Notes: generated by a model from the sequence alone, not told the origin. DNA of 20,155 nt from Pseudomonadota bacterium (GCA_023388335.1 JAEWGL010000135.1:1-20155); one strand, 5' to 3'. Positions 7,404 to 15,362 are shown, counted from the stretch's first letter. Program-made: numbers and translations.

Positions 7404-8174
7404 TCAAAATTTGGGAATCAGCAGGCCGCCATCCACGGGGACGGCGTGGCCAACGGTATAGGGGAGGGCGCCGGTGGCCATGCTTACCACCACGCGGGCG
7501 ACATCCTCGGGCTGCCCCCAGCGCTTGATGGCGGTCAGGCCGCGGTCGATCTCGGCGTCGTAGCGGGCTTTCGAGGGTGCGGTCATTTCGGTGGCGATCA
7601 GGCCGGGTTGCACCTCGTAGACACCGATGCCGATTTCGGCCAGGCGCACCGCGAACAGCTGCGAGGCCATGGACAGGGCGGCCTTGGAAATGCCGTACTC
7701 GCCACGCTGCACGGACACCGCCCGGGCATTGGAGGACGTGATGGTGATGATGCTGCGCTGCGCCTGGTCCACTTCCCGCTGCAGCAGCCGACGGGCGAAC
7801 GCCTGGGTCAGGAAAAAGGTGCCGCGGGTGTTGATCTGCAGGCAACGATCGAAGCTCTCGGGCGTCACTTCCAGCAGGTCGCCCCGTGACAGCACCGAGA
7901 CACCGGCATTGTTAACCAGGCAGGTCAGCGCGCCGATGGCCTGCTCGGCGGCGTCCAGCAGGGCTTCATGGCGGTCGATGGCGGCGATGTCACCGGCCAG
8001 CGCGACGGCGCGGACACCGTGTTGGGTGGCCAACGCAGCGGTTTGCTGCAGCGCGGCATCGGCCTGCAGGTCCACCAGGGCCAGGTCGAAGCCAGCCTGG
8101 GCCAGGCCGACGGCGATGGCCCGGCCAATGCCGGCGCGGGCGCCAGTGATCAAAGCGACTGGGCGGGCAGTCAT
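7404..8174 (-). CDS. SDR-family oxidoreductase (3-ketoacyl-reductase-like)
   Basis: A 256-residue classical short-chain dehydrogenase/reductase. The cofactor loop TGARAGIG is at residues 10-17, NNAG at 88-91, and the catalytic residues S148, Y160 and K164 (YGISK) are all present. D35 at the end of the second strand (LVDL) favours NAD(H) over NADP(H). The C-terminal VDGGLLIP is usual for FabG-like members. Its start overlaps the stop of the acyl-CoA dehydrogenase gene by four bases (ATGA), indicating translational coupling, and the DUF993 gene follows after 15 bases. It probably oxidises a hydroxyl of the pathway intermediate, possibly a 3-hydroxyacyl-CoA or a sugar-like alcohol. Which of the two cannot be decided from sequence. 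Confidence 0.9.
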   Translation of the reverse strand: MTARPVALITGARAGIGRAIAVGLAQAGFDLALVDLQADAALQQTAALATQHGVRAVALAGDIAAIDRHEALLDAAEQAIGALTCLVNNAGVSVLSRGDLLEVTPESFDRCLQINTRGTFFLTQAFARRLLQREVDQAQRSIITITSSNARAVSVQRGEYGISKAALSMASQLFAVRLAEIGIGVYEVQPGLIATEMTAPSKARYDAEIDRGLTAIKRWGQPEDVARVVVSMATGALPYTVGHAVPVDGGLLIPKF

Positions 8175-9316
8175 GCGCGTGCTCCCTGGTTGAGCAGCTC
8201 ACGGGCAATGATCGTGCGTTGGATCTGGTTGGTGCCTTCGTAGATCTGGGTGATCTTGGCGTCGCGGTACAGTCGCTCGACCTCGAAGCCACGTATGAAC
8301 CCGCTGCCGCCGAACAGCTGCACGGCATTGGCGGTCTGGGCGACGGCGATGTCGGCTGCGAAGCACTTGGCCATGGAGCAGGCGATGGTGGCGTTGTCGG
8401 CGCGGTCCAGTCGGTCTGCCGCGTCCAGCACCAGCAGGCGGGCGGCGCGGATGTCCTTGGCCATGTCGGCGAGCATCCATTGCACGCCCTGGTTGTCGGC
8501 GATCGGCTTGCCGAACTGCTTGCGCTGCGGCACGTACTCCAGCGCCGCTTCAAGCCCGGCCTGGGCGATGCCCACGGCCAGCGAGGCGATGCCGACGCGG
8601 CCTTTGTCCAGGGCGCTCATCATGATGTGGAAGCCGCGGCCTTCGATACCCAGCAGGGCATCGGCCGGCAGTTCGACGTTGTCGAAGTTCAGGCCGCCGA
8701 CCTGGGACGCGCGCTGGCCCATCTTGTGTTCCTTCGGCCCCTTGGACACGCCTGGCAGGTGGCAGTCGACGATGAAGATGCTCATGCCGCGCTTGCCAGC
8801 GGCCGGGTCGGTGCGCGCCAGGACGAAGGCCAGGTCGGCCACCGGTGCGTTGTGAATCCACAGTTTCGAGCCGTTGAGCAGCCAGCCTGTTTCGGTGCGC
8901 ACGGCGGTGGTGCGAATACCCGATACGTCGGAGCCGGCCTCGGCCTCGGTGATGCAATAGGCCGGGTGCTGTTCAGCGCGCAACAGCGTTGGCAGATAGC
9001 GCTCACGCTGTTCGGCGGTGCCATGCACCGAGAGCAGAGTGCCGATCAGCTCCAGCAGGCCGCATTGGTCGGCGACCGACGCGTAGCCGCGCGACAGCTC
9101 TTCCATGACCAGGGCATAGGCAACGGTGTCCAGGCCGGCACCGCCAAAGGCATCCGGCACTGTGATGCCGAACAGACCAAGTTCGCCCATCTGCCGATAC
9201 AACGGCGCGGGGAAGCTTTCGTCGTGGTCGAGCTGTTCGGCCAAGGGGCGGATGGTCTGGTCGGCGAAGCGCCGGGCAAGGTCCTGGATCTGCAGGTGGG
9301 TTTCAGAAAGCTGCAT
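8171..9316 (-). CDS. Acyl-CoA dehydrogenase
   Basis: A 381-residue FAD-dependent acyl-CoA dehydrogenase, full length for the family. Visible features are the flavin/substrate motif YCITEAEAGSD (family usual: TEPxAGSD), the C-terminal FGGSGFIRGFEVERLYRDAK, and IYEGTNQIQR with E360 in the place of the catalytic base of medium- and short-chain enzymes. It introduces a 2,3-double bond into an acyl-CoA and passes electrons to ETF; an ETF beta gene lies at the far end of the same island. It is the first gene of the minus-strand operon. The ATG is preceded by AAGGA with eight bases spacing, and 85 bases further up lies copy 1 of the shared operator. The acyl group is unknown; the ribose-type ABC genes nearby make an ordinary fatty acid less likely. 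Confidence 0.93.
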   Translation of the reverse strand: MQLSETHLQIQDLARRFADQTIRPLAEQLDHDESFPAPLYRQMGELGLFGITVPDAFGGAGLDTVAYALVMEELSRGYASVADQCGLLELIGTLLSVHGTAEQRERYLPTLLRAEQHPAYCITEAEAGSDVSGIRTTAVRTETGWLLNGSKLWIHNAPVADLAFVLARTDPAAGKRGMSIFIVDCHLPGVSKGPKEHKMGQRASQVGGLNFDNVELPADALLGIEGRGFHIMMSALDKGRVGIASLAVGIAQAGLEAALEYVPQRKQFGKPIADNQGVQWMLADMAKDIRAARLLVLDAADRLDRADNATIACSMAKCFAADIAVAQTANAVQLFGGSGFIRGFEVERLYRDAKITQIYEGTNQIQRTIIARELLNQGARA

Positions 9317-9328
9317 TGTTTTTTTCCT
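9314..9328 (-). promoter_or_regulatory. Ribosome-binding leader of the acyl-CoA dehydrogenase gene, identical to that of the CoA-transferase
   Basis: On the minus strand this reads AGGAAAAAAACAATG, where the last three bases are the start codon. The same 15 bases occur at 9494-9508 before the divergent CoA-transferase. It includes the Shine-Dalgarno core and a seven-A spacer, and it fixes both start codons. Confidence 0.75.
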
Positions 9329-9400
9329 TTCTGGAGGCGACGAGCGGGGGGCGTCGCGTGGGTTGTGTTCTTTTTCGGGCTGGACTAAAGTATTTTCAAG

Positions 9401-9418
9401 TAACCAACTGGTTATTTA
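9401..9418 (+). promoter_or_regulatory. Regulon operator copy 1, between acyl-CoA dehydrogenase and CoA-transferase genes
   Basis: TAACCAACTGGTTATTTA contains a palindrome with arms TAACCA and TGGTTA around AC. It shares 16 of 18 bases with copy 2 and 17 of 18 with copy 3. It lies almost midway in the divergent gap, 84 bases from the acyl-CoA dehydrogenase start and 87 from the CoA-transferase start, so one site could control both directions. No convincing sigma-70 hexamers could be assigned around it. The rest of the 189-base gap holds only the two leaders. Confidence 0.75.
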
Positions 9419-9493
9419 TTTAAAGCGTCCTTTGGCAGGGGCGTCAAGCACTCTCTTGCAAACCCGGATTCGTCTGCGACCCGGCAATTGATG

Positions 9494-9508
9494 AGGAAAA
9501 AAACAATG
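9494..9508 (+). promoter_or_regulatory. Ribosome-binding leader of the CoA-transferase gene
   Basis: AGGAAAAAAACAATG, ending in the chosen ATG at 9506, is identical to the leader of the divergent gene at 9314-9328. It decides the start over the upstream in-frame TTG at 9488 and ATG at 9491. Confidence 0.75.
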
Positions 9509-11017
9509 AAAAGAAGCTGTTCATCAGCGTCGGATGTGGCCAGCCGGATTGCCGATGGCTCAACCCTGGCAATCTGTGGCTCGGGCACCTTGCTGGAGCC
9601 GGACGCCCTGCTGGCGGCCATCGAAGATGCGTTCCTGCGCACCGGCCACCCGCGCGACCTGACCCTCGTGCATGCCCTGGGCATTGGCGACGGACGCGGC
9701 AGCGGCCTGGAGCGCCTGGCCCACAAAGGGCTGGTGCGCAAGGTCATCGGCGGGCACTGGAGCTGGTCGGCGAAGATGCAGGCGTTGGCGCGCAACGATG
9801 AAATCCAGGCCTACAGCTTGCCCGCTGGAGTGATCATGAGCCTGATGCGCGAGATCGGCGCCGGCCGCCCCGGGCTGATCACCCACATTGGCCTTGGCAC
9901 CTTCGCCGATCCGCAGGTCGGCGGTGGCAAATGCAACGCCAGTGCGAACGAGGACATCGTCGAGCGCCTGCAGATCGATGGACAGGACTATCTGCGCTAC
10001 AAACCTTTCAAGGTCGACGTGGCGATCGTGCGCGGCAGCCTCGCTGACCCCACCGGCAATATCAGCCTGTGCCACGAAGCCGCCGACCTGGATGCCTATG
10101 CATTGGCACTGGCGGCGCACAACAGCGGCGGCAAGGTCTATGCCCAGGTGCGCGGTCTGAGCGAAACCGCCTTCGTACCGGCACGCCTGGTGCGTATCCC
10201 CGGCGTGTTGGTCGATGAAGTGGTAGTGGTGGCGGACCAGCGTCAGTGCGTGGCGGCCGACTACAACCCGGCGATCAGCGGTGAATGCCTGCCCCAGACG
10301 GCGGCCAATGAGCAGCCCATGGCCGACGATATCCGGCGCATCATCGCCGAGCGCGCTGCCAACGAGTTCACCCCTGGCATGTCGCTGAACTTCGGTTTCG
10401 GCATTCCCGGTGGCATCCCGTCGCTGTTGGCAGAGCGCGGCCTGCAGGACAGCTACTGGGGCAGCATCGAGCAGGGCATTCATAACGGCCGCATGATGGG
10501 CGGCGCCATGTTTGGCGCGGCGCTGTACCCGCAGGCCATCCTCACCTCGCTGGACCAGTTCGATTTCTACAGTGGCGGCGGGGTGGACCTGGCGTTCCTA
10601 GGTATGGGCGAGATGGACGGGCAGGGCAATGTCAACGTATCGAACCTGGGTGGCACTCTGGTAGGCCCAGGTGGCTTCATCGACATCACCCAGGGCGCGC
10701 GCAAGGTGGTGTTCTGCGGCGCCTTCGAGGCCAAGGGGCTGGAAGTTGCCAAGGTCGGCGATGCCTTGCAGCTCGAGCGGCGTGGCGAGGTGCCCAAGCT
10801 GGTCGAGCAGGTGCGTCACATCACTTTCAGCGGCCCGCAAGCGATACGCGCAGGCCAGGAGGTGCTGTACGTGACCGAGCGTGCAGTGTTCCGCCTGCTG
10901 CCTGAGGGCATCGAACTGATCGAGGTGGCCCGCGGCGTGGATATCCAGCGCGATGTGCTGGAGCGCATGGCGTTCACGCCGATCGTGCGTAACGTCAACG
11001 TGGTGGGCCTGGCGTGA
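9506..11017 (+). CDS. Family I CoA-transferase (propionate/acetoacetate CoA-transferase-like, fused alpha-beta)
   Basis: A 503-residue protein joining the two halves of a family I CoA-transferase in one chain, as in YdiF and propionate CoA-transferase. It moves CoA from a donor such as acetyl-CoA to a free carboxylate through a glutamyl-CoA thioester. The catalytic glutamate is most likely E322 in SIEQGIHNG, and the glycine-rich region FGFGIPGGIPSLL (start of the beta half, about 290) is present. The start at 9506 is set by the AGGA leader. It stands alone between copy 1 of the operator and a convergent TetR gene. Its likely job is to activate the acid made by the ALDH before the divergent acyl-CoA dehydrogenase acts. 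The substrate acid is unknown. Confidence 0.88.
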   Translation: MKRSCSSASDVASRIADGSTLAICGSGTLLEPDALLAAIEDAFLRTGHPRDLTLVHALGIGDGRGSGLERLAHKGLVRKVIGGHWSWSAKMQALARNDEIQAYSLPAGVIMSLMREIGAGRPGLITHIGLGTFADPQVGGGKCNASANEDIVERLQIDGQDYLRYKPFKVDVAIVRGSLADPTGNISLCHEAADLDAYALALAAHNSGGKVYAQVRGLSETAFVPARLVRIPGVLVDEVVVVADQRQCVAADYNPAISGECLPQTAANEQPMADDIRRIIAERAANEFTPGMSLNFGFGIPGGIPSLLAERGLQDSYWGSIEQGIHNGRMMGGAMFGAALYPQAILTSLDQFDFYSGGGVDLAFLGMGEMDGQGNVNVSNLGGTLVGPGGFIDITQGARKVVFCGAFEAKGLEVAKVGDALQLERRGEVPKLVEQVRHITFSGPQAIRAGQEVLYVTERAVFRLLPEGIELIEVARGVDIQRDVLERMAFTPIVRNVNVVGLA

Positions 11018-11022
11018 ATCAG

Positions 11023-11062
11023 GCAGCCCCCCACGGCGCCGTGCATGGCCGGGCGGGGCTGC
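11023..11062. terminator. Nested hairpin between convergent CoA-transferase and tetR genes
   Basis: GCAGCCCC (11023-11030) pairs with GGGGCTGC (11055-11062), and the palindrome CACGGCGCCGTG (11032-11043) lies inside. It occupies most of the 59-base gap between two convergent genes, where a bidirectional stop is expected. There is no T-run on either side, so intrinsic termination is doubtful. Confidence 0.4.
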
Positions 11063-11076
11063 GCCGGGTGGCGGCA

Positions 11077-11733
11077 TCAATCCGGACGGAGCATGCCGAG
11101 GATGGTCTGGACGTTGAAGTCGATCCGCGCTTGCAGGGCTTGGGGCGACATCAGGTCGAAGCCATAGATGATCTCGCCGGTGAAGCGGTTGTTCAGGTAG
11201 TAGTAGTTGACTGCCGCGATCGAGATATTCAGCTGGACCGGATCGATGCCTTCGCGGAACACGCCCTGGTCCACGCCGCGGGCCAGGATGTCGCCGACCA
11301 TCGAAACCATCGGTGCGTGCATCTCGTGCATCTTCTGCTCGGAGCGCTTCAGGTGCACGCCCTTGTGCAGGTTTTCGCTGTTGACCAGCGTCAGGAAGTG
11401 CGGGTTCTTCAGGTAGTACTTCCAGGTAAAGGTCACCAGTTGGGTGATCGCCTCGACCGGGTCCAGCTCCTCGAGCTTGAGCTTGCGTTCTGCCTGGCGG
11501 ATGTCCTGGTAGGCCGACTCGAGGACCGCTTCGAACAGCCCCTCCTTGTTGCCGAAATACTCGTAGATCATGCGTTTGTTGGACTTGGCGCGCAGCGCGA
11601 TGCTGTCGATGCGTGCGCCGGCCAGCCCCAGTTTGGCGAATTCGACCTTGGCGGCATTGAGGATTCTCAGCCGCGTCGCATCGGAATCACGGGTAGGACG
11701 TGCGGTGGCCTCTTCGGTGGCTTTCCTGGGCAT
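11077..11733 (-). CDS. TetR-family regulator, probable local regulator of the catabolic island
   Basis: A 218-residue TetR-type repressor. The DNA-binding domain spans about residues 20-67, with the helix-turn-helix around GARIDSIALRAKSNKRMIYEYFGNK written here only as its ends: RIDSIALRAKSN and MIYEYF. The remainder is a helical ligand-binding domain. The start at 11733 is chosen for a GGAGAG element nearby; the frame stays open to 11784, but that extension has no ribosome site. The gene is divergent from the ALDH gene, and copy 2 of the shared operator lies in the 231-base gap between them. Autoregulation and control of all three operator-bearing units follows by inference; TetR proteins of catabolic clusters usually respond to a pathway acid or acyl-CoA. 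Confidence 0.88.
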   Translation of the reverse strand: MPRKATEEATARPTRDSDATRLRILNAAKVEFAKLGLAGARIDSIALRAKSNKRMIYEYFGNKEGLFEAVLESAYQDIRQAERKLKLEELDPVEAITQLVTFTWKYYLKNPHFLTLVNSENLHKGVHLKRSEQKMHEMHAPMVSMVGDILARGVDQGVFREGIDPVQLNISIAAVNYYYLNNRFTGEIIYGFDLMSPQALQARIDFNVQTILGMLRPD

Positions 11734-11857
11734 GTAAAACGCTCTCCAGAGCTTGAGTGCTGTACTTCCTGACGCAGAAATCAATGGCCTGCGGCGTTAA
11801 GGGCGATGAGCTTAGCCGCGGGGGCATAAGGCTGACAAACAAAGCTTAGCCCGCTGC

Positions 11858-11886
11858 TTGTATGTAAACAACCAGTTAGTTATACA
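11858..11886 (+). promoter_or_regulatory. Predicted sigma-70 promoter of the ALDH-GMC unit
   Basis: TTGTAT (11858-11863) and TATACA (11881-11886) are separated by exactly 17 bases. The match to consensus is moderate (3/6 and 4/6). Operator copy 2 fills the spacer and touches the -10 hexamer, so repressor binding would exclude RNA polymerase. Transcription would begin near 11893. Confidence 0.5.
11865..11882 (-). promoter_or_regulatory. Regulon operator copy 2, between tetR and ALDH genes
   Basis: Read on the minus strand it is TAACTAACTGGTTGTTTA, differing from copy 1 at two of 18 positions. It lies 82 bases upstream of the ALDH start and 131 bases upstream of the TetR start, inside the predicted ALDH promoter spacer. 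The rest of the 231-base gap shows nothing else recognisable. Confidence 0.72.
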
Positions 11887-11964
11887 TATTGAACCGGCGA
11901 CCGCGCGATGGGAACGATCAAGGCGGCTTGCCAGAATAAAAACGCTGTACTGAGGATGTTTTTC

Positions 11965-13473
11965 GTGAACAACAATGACAATACGCCACGCCTTGCGCTG
12001 CCTTCGCAGCCGCGCCTTTTCGAGATGTTCATCGACGGCCAGTGGACCCGCGGCTCAGCGCTCAAGCAGGTCACCCGTGTCAGCCCAGCCCATGAGGTGC
12101 CTGTCAGCGTTTATCCTTCGGGCGGCGCCGAGGATGTCGAGCAGGCCGTCGCCGCCGCGCGCCGGGCATTCGAGCAGGGACCTTGGGCCCGATCAGGCGG
12201 CGAATTTCGCGCCGGCGTGCTGCTGCGCACCGCCGGGCTGATCCGCCAGCACAGCGAGGCGCTGGCCCTGTGCGAAACGCTGGAAACCGGCAAGCCGATC
12301 AGCCAGTCCCGTGGCGAGGTGCTGGGCGCCGCCGGGATCTGGGAGTATGCCGCGGGCCAGGCCCGCGCTCTGCATGGCGACAGCTTCAACAACCTCGGCG
12401 ACAGCCTGCTCGGCCTGGTGACCCGCGAGCCGGTAGGCGTGGTTGGCTTGATCACGCCGTGGAACTTCCCGTTTTTCATCCTCGCCGAACGCTTGCCGTT
12501 CATCCTCGCCTCCGGTTGCACCGTCGTGGCCAAGCCCAGCGAACTGACCTCCGGTACCACCCTGATGCTGGCCGGGCTGATGAAGGAAGCTGGCCTGCCC
12601 GATGGCGTGCTCAACGTGCTCACCGGTCCTGGTTCGGTGCTTGGCCAGGCGATCAGCGAGCATGCCGACATTGACATGGTGTCCTTTACCGGCTCGACCG
12701 AGGTGGGTCGTCTGACCATGGCGGCAGCCGCCGGCAACATGAAAAAAGTCGGCCTGGAGCTGGGCGGCAAGAACCCGCAGGTGGTGTTCGCCGATGCCGA
12801 CCTGGATGCCGCCGCCGATGCCATCGTCTTCGGCATCTGCTTCAACGCCGGGCAATGTTGCGTCAGCGGCAGCCGGCTGATAGTCGAGCGTTCGGTCGAA
12901 CAGCAACTGACCGAGAAGATCTGTGCGTTGATCGACAAAGTGCGCATTGGCGACCCCTTGGCAGAGAACACCCAGGTTGGTTCGATCACCGAGGGCCGCC
13001 ACCTGGAACGGGTCCTGGGCTATATCGAGCAAGGCCGCCGAGAAGGAGCACGGCTGCTGCGCGGCGGCCAGCGCATCGAGGCGCCAACCGGGATGTACCT
13101 GCAGCCCACCGTGTTCGCCGATGTCACTGCGCAGATGGTCATCGCCCGCGAAGAGATTTTTGGTCCGGTTCTCGCCATCACGGTCTTCGACGATTTCGAC
13201 CAAGCCATGACGCTGGCCAACGACACGCCGTTCGGGCTGGCGGCCAGTATCTGGAGCCGCAACCTGGAAACGTCGATGCAGGCAATGCGCCAGATCAAGG
13301 CCGGCCGCGTCTGGGTGAACACCACCATCGCCGGCGGCCCGGAGCTGCCATCCGGTGGCTTCAAGCAGTCGGGCATCGGCCGCGAGACCGGGCGCTACGG
13401 GGTCGAGGAATACACTGAGCTCAAGTCCGTGCACGTGCAATTGGGCGCCCGCGCACCGTGGGTCAGTGCCTGA
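11965..13473 (+). CDS. NAD(P)+-dependent aldehyde dehydrogenase
   Basis: A 502-residue aldehyde dehydrogenase superfamily enzyme, full length, oxidising an aldehyde to a carboxylate in the cytosol. Seen: TPWNFPFFILAERL (cofactor entry and the catalytic Asn region), FTGSTEVGR (Rossmann loop), catalytic E265 in LELGGKNP and catalytic C299 in NAGQCC, with the 34-residue spacing usual for the family. The GTG at 11965 is chosen because GAGGA lies eight bases upstream; an in-frame ATG at 11956 overlaps that site. It is first in an operon with the GMC dehydrogenase, 38 bases apart, suggesting that the GMC enzyme makes the aldehyde it uses. The overall look is betaine-aldehyde/phenylacetaldehyde dehydrogenase-like; substrate unknown. 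Confidence 0.92.
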   Translation: MNNNDNTPRLALPSQPRLFEMFIDGQWTRGSALKQVTRVSPAHEVPVSVYPSGGAEDVEQAVAAARRAFEQGPWARSGGEFRAGVLLRTAGLIRQHSEALALCETLETGKPISQSRGEVLGAAGIWEYAAGQARALHGDSFNNLGDSLLGLVTREPVGVVGLITPWNFPFFILAERLPFILASGCTVVAKPSELTSGTTLMLAGLMKEAGLPDGVLNVLTGPGSVLGQAISEHADIDMVSFTGSTEVGRLTMAAAAGNMKKVGLELGGKNPQVVFADADLDAAADAIVFGICFNAGQCCVSGSRLIVERSVEQQLTEKICALIDKVRIGDPLAENTQVGSITEGRHLERVLGYIEQGRREGARLLRGGQRIEAPTGMYLQPTVFADVTAQMVIAREEIFGPVLAITVFDDFDQAMTLANDTPFGLAASIWSRNLETSMQAMRQIKAGRVWVNTTIAGGPELPSGGFKQSGIGRETGRYGVEEYTELKSVHVQLGARAPWVSA

Positions 13474-13511
13474 ACGCCAGCAGCAGTACAACAAGACGGG
13501 AGATAACAAGA

Positions 13512-15173
13512 ATGTACGATTATGTCGTTATCGGCGGTGGCTCCGCCGGCTGTGTGCTGGCGGCGCGCCTGAGCGAGCAGGCTGAGGTACGGGTGTTGTT
13601 GCTTGAGGCTGGTCCTGCTGACACCAACCCTTACATCCACATGCCCGTGGGTTTCTTCAAGATGACCGGTGGCCCGCTGACCTGGGGCTTCGACACCGTG
13701 ACCCAGGGCGCCATGAACAACCGGTCGGTGCTCTACCCGCAAGGGCGGGTGCTGGGCGGTGGTGGTTCGATCAATGCCATGGTCTATACCCGTGGCAACG
13801 CCAAGGACTACGACGACTGGGAACAGGAAGAGGGCTGCCGTGGCTGGTCCTACCGCGAGGTACTGCCGTATTTTCGCAAGGCCGAGGACAACGAGCGCCT
13901 GGCCAATGAGTACCATGGCACCGATGGCCCACTGGGCGTGTCCGACCTGATCAGCGTGAATGAAGTGACCAAGGCCTTCATCCGCTCGGCCCAGGAGGCC
14001 GGCATTCCCTACAATGCCGATTTCAACGGTGCCCGTCAGGAAGGGTGCGGCGCCTACCAGGTCACCCAGCGTGGTGGGCGGCGTTGCAGTGCTGCCCAAG
14101 GCTATCTGAGCCATGTCTGCCAGCGGCCTAATCTGACCATCCAGACCGACTGCCTGGTGACCCGCATCCGCGTCGAGAACGGTCAGGCTACCGGCGTCGA
14201 GTACGTCCAGGGCAGTGGCTCGCGCGCGATGCGCTTTGCCGCCGCCGAGCAGGAAGTGGTGCTGGCCGCAGGCGCCATCGGCTCGCCGAAAATCCTCATG
14301 CTTTCAGGAATAGGCCCGGCCGAGGAGCTGGCCCGTCTGGGTATCGAGGTGAAGCAGGACCTGCCCGGTGTCGGGCAGAACCTGCAGGACCACTTCGACA
14401 TCGACATCGTCTACGAGCTGAAGGGTTCGCAGAGCCTGGATAAATACGCCAAGCCGCACATGATGTTGATGGCTGGGCTGGAGTACAAACTGTTCAACAA
14501 GGGTCCCGTCACCTCCAACATCGCCGAGGCCGGTGCGTTCTGGTATGGCGATTCGCGCTCCAGTGTCCCTGACCTGCAGTTCCACTTCCTGCCAGGGGCC
14601 GGGGTCGAGGCGGGCATCCCGCCGGTGCCGTCGGGTTCGGGCTGTACCCTCAATTCGTACTTCCTGCGCCCGCGCAGTCGCGGCAGCGTGCGTCTGCGCA
14701 GCAGCGACCCGCTGCAGCCACCGCTGATCGATCCCAATTACATCAGCGACCCCTACGACCTGCATGTTTCGGTCGAGGGCATCAAGCTCAGCCGCGAGAT
14801 CATGGCCCAGCACTCACTGAGCCGCTACATCAAGGCCGAGCACTTTCCCGGCGACAGCGTGCGCACCCAGGCCGACTACGAAGACTATGCGCGGCGTTGC
14901 GGGCGTACCGGCTACCATCCGGTCGGCACCTGCAAGATGGGTATCGATGCCATGGCGGTGGTTGATCCGCAATTGCGCGTGCATGGTGTGCAACGCCTGC
15001 GCGTGGTCGACTCCTCGGTGATGCCGCGGCTGGTCAGCTCAAATACCAACGCGCCCTCGATCATGATCGCAGAGAAAGGCGCGGACCTGATCCTGGGGCG
15101 CAGCCTGGCGCCGTCCGAGGTGCCGGGCAGAAGCGAGCCGACAAGACTTTCCGAAGAACCGCTGCGCCTGTAA
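13512..15173 (+). CDS. GMC-family FAD-dependent alcohol dehydrogenase
   Basis: A 553-residue glucose-methanol-choline oxidoreductase. The FAD-binding motif VIGGGSAGCVLAARL is at about residues 6-20, GMC signature 1 appears as GGGGSINAMVYTRG, and signature 2 as GAIGSPKILMLSGIG. Active-site H469 (YHPVGTCKMG) and N513 (SNTNAPS) are 44 residues apart, as in choline oxidase-type enzymes. It oxidises a primary alcohol to an aldehyde, giving electrons to quinone or another acceptor, like AlkJ, BetA or polyethylene-glycol dehydrogenase. GGGAG lies nine bases before the ATG at 13512. It directly follows the ALDH gene, so alcohol to aldehyde to acid is the natural reading. No signal peptide is visible. 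The alcohol is unknown. Confidence 0.91.
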   Translation: MYDYVVIGGGSAGCVLAARLSEQAEVRVLLLEAGPADTNPYIHMPVGFFKMTGGPLTWGFDTVTQGAMNNRSVLYPQGRVLGGGGSINAMVYTRGNAKDYDDWEQEEGCRGWSYREVLPYFRKAEDNERLANEYHGTDGPLGVSDLISVNEVTKAFIRSAQEAGIPYNADFNGARQEGCGAYQVTQRGGRRCSAAQGYLSHVCQRPNLTIQTDCLVTRIRVENGQATGVEYVQGSGSRAMRFAAAEQEVVLAAGAIGSPKILMLSGIGPAEELARLGIEVKQDLPGVGQNLQDHFDIDIVYELKGSQSLDKYAKPHMMLMAGLEYKLFNKGPVTSNIAEAGAFWYGDSRSSVPDLQFHFLPGAGVEAGIPPVPSGSGCTLNSYFLRPRSRGSVRLRSSDPLQPPLIDPNYISDPYDLHVSVEGIKLSREIMAQHSLSRYIKAEHFPGDSVRTQADYEDYARRCGRTGYHPVGTCKMGIDAMAVVDPQLRVHGVQRLRVVDSSVMPRLVSSNTNAPSIMIAEKGADLILGRSLAPSEVPGRSEPTRLSEEPLRL

Positions 15174-15188
15174 TCGGGGCCGTTGCAA

Positions 15189-15220
15189 GCAGTCCCGATC
15201 CGAATCACGGACTGCGCAGT
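15189..15220 (+). terminator. Possible terminator hairpin after the GMC gene
   Basis: GCAGTCC (15189-15195) and GGACTGC (15209-15215) form a 7-bp stem with a 13-base loop, starting 15 bases after the GMC stop. A further palindrome, ACTGCGCAGT, overlaps the right arm (15211-15220). No T-run follows, so termination would not be classical. Confidence 0.35.
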
Positions 15221-15269
15221 GCCTAGGTGCCCGCGCGGACCTTTCCCGACACAGCGCGCGGATTAGGGA

Positions 15270-15298
15270 TTGCAACCTGGCTGCGATAGATTTATAAA
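15270..15298 (+). promoter_or_regulatory. Predicted sigma-70 promoter of the ABC importer operon
   Basis: TTGCAA (15270-15275) and TATAAA (15293-15298) are separated by 17 bases and match consensus at 4/6 and 5/6 positions. Transcription would begin near 15305. Operator copy 3 covers the -10 end and the start point, a classical arrangement for repression. Confidence 0.65.
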
Positions 15299-15312
15299 TA
15301 ACTAGTTGGTTA
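15295..15312 (-). promoter_or_regulatory. Regulon operator copy 3, upstream of the ABC importer
   Basis: Read on the minus strand it is TAACCAACTAGTTATTTA, one mismatch from copy 1. It overlaps the predicted -10 hexamer and start point and lies 50 bases before the binding-protein start codon. GGTTAC at its right end (15308-15313) recurs at 15328-15333, exactly 20 bases on, and could be an extra half-site. Confidence 0.75.
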
Positions 15313-15362
15313 CAAAAATTACAATATGGTTACTTTTCCGGTGCCTCGCACCCGGAGGTCGT

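Noticed and set aside
6345..7889. 514-codon open frame on the plus strand opposite the DUF993 and SDR genes
   Set aside because: It is a mirror frame of conserved genes, with Gly/His/Gln-rich composition and no motif or ribosome site.
8171..9316. Island as a levulinate or ordinary fatty-acid catabolic cluster
   Set aside because: There is no acyl-CoA ligase, the levulinate-type kinase gene is not seen, and the transporter is ribose-type; the fit is poor.
8219..9388. 389-codon open frame opposite the acyl-CoA dehydrogenase gene
   Set aside because: The opposite strand encodes an intact acyl-CoA dehydrogenase with all its motifs; this frame has no family features.
12193..13509. 438-codon open frame opposite the ALDH gene
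   Set aside because: It is a shadow frame, and the ALDH on the other strand has an intact Glu/Cys pair and a Shine-Dalgarno site.
15306..15362. Longer N-terminus of the binding protein from TTG at 15306
   Set aside because: It would start inside the operator at the predicted transcription start and without a ribosome site; the ATG at 15363 gives a proper Tat signal.
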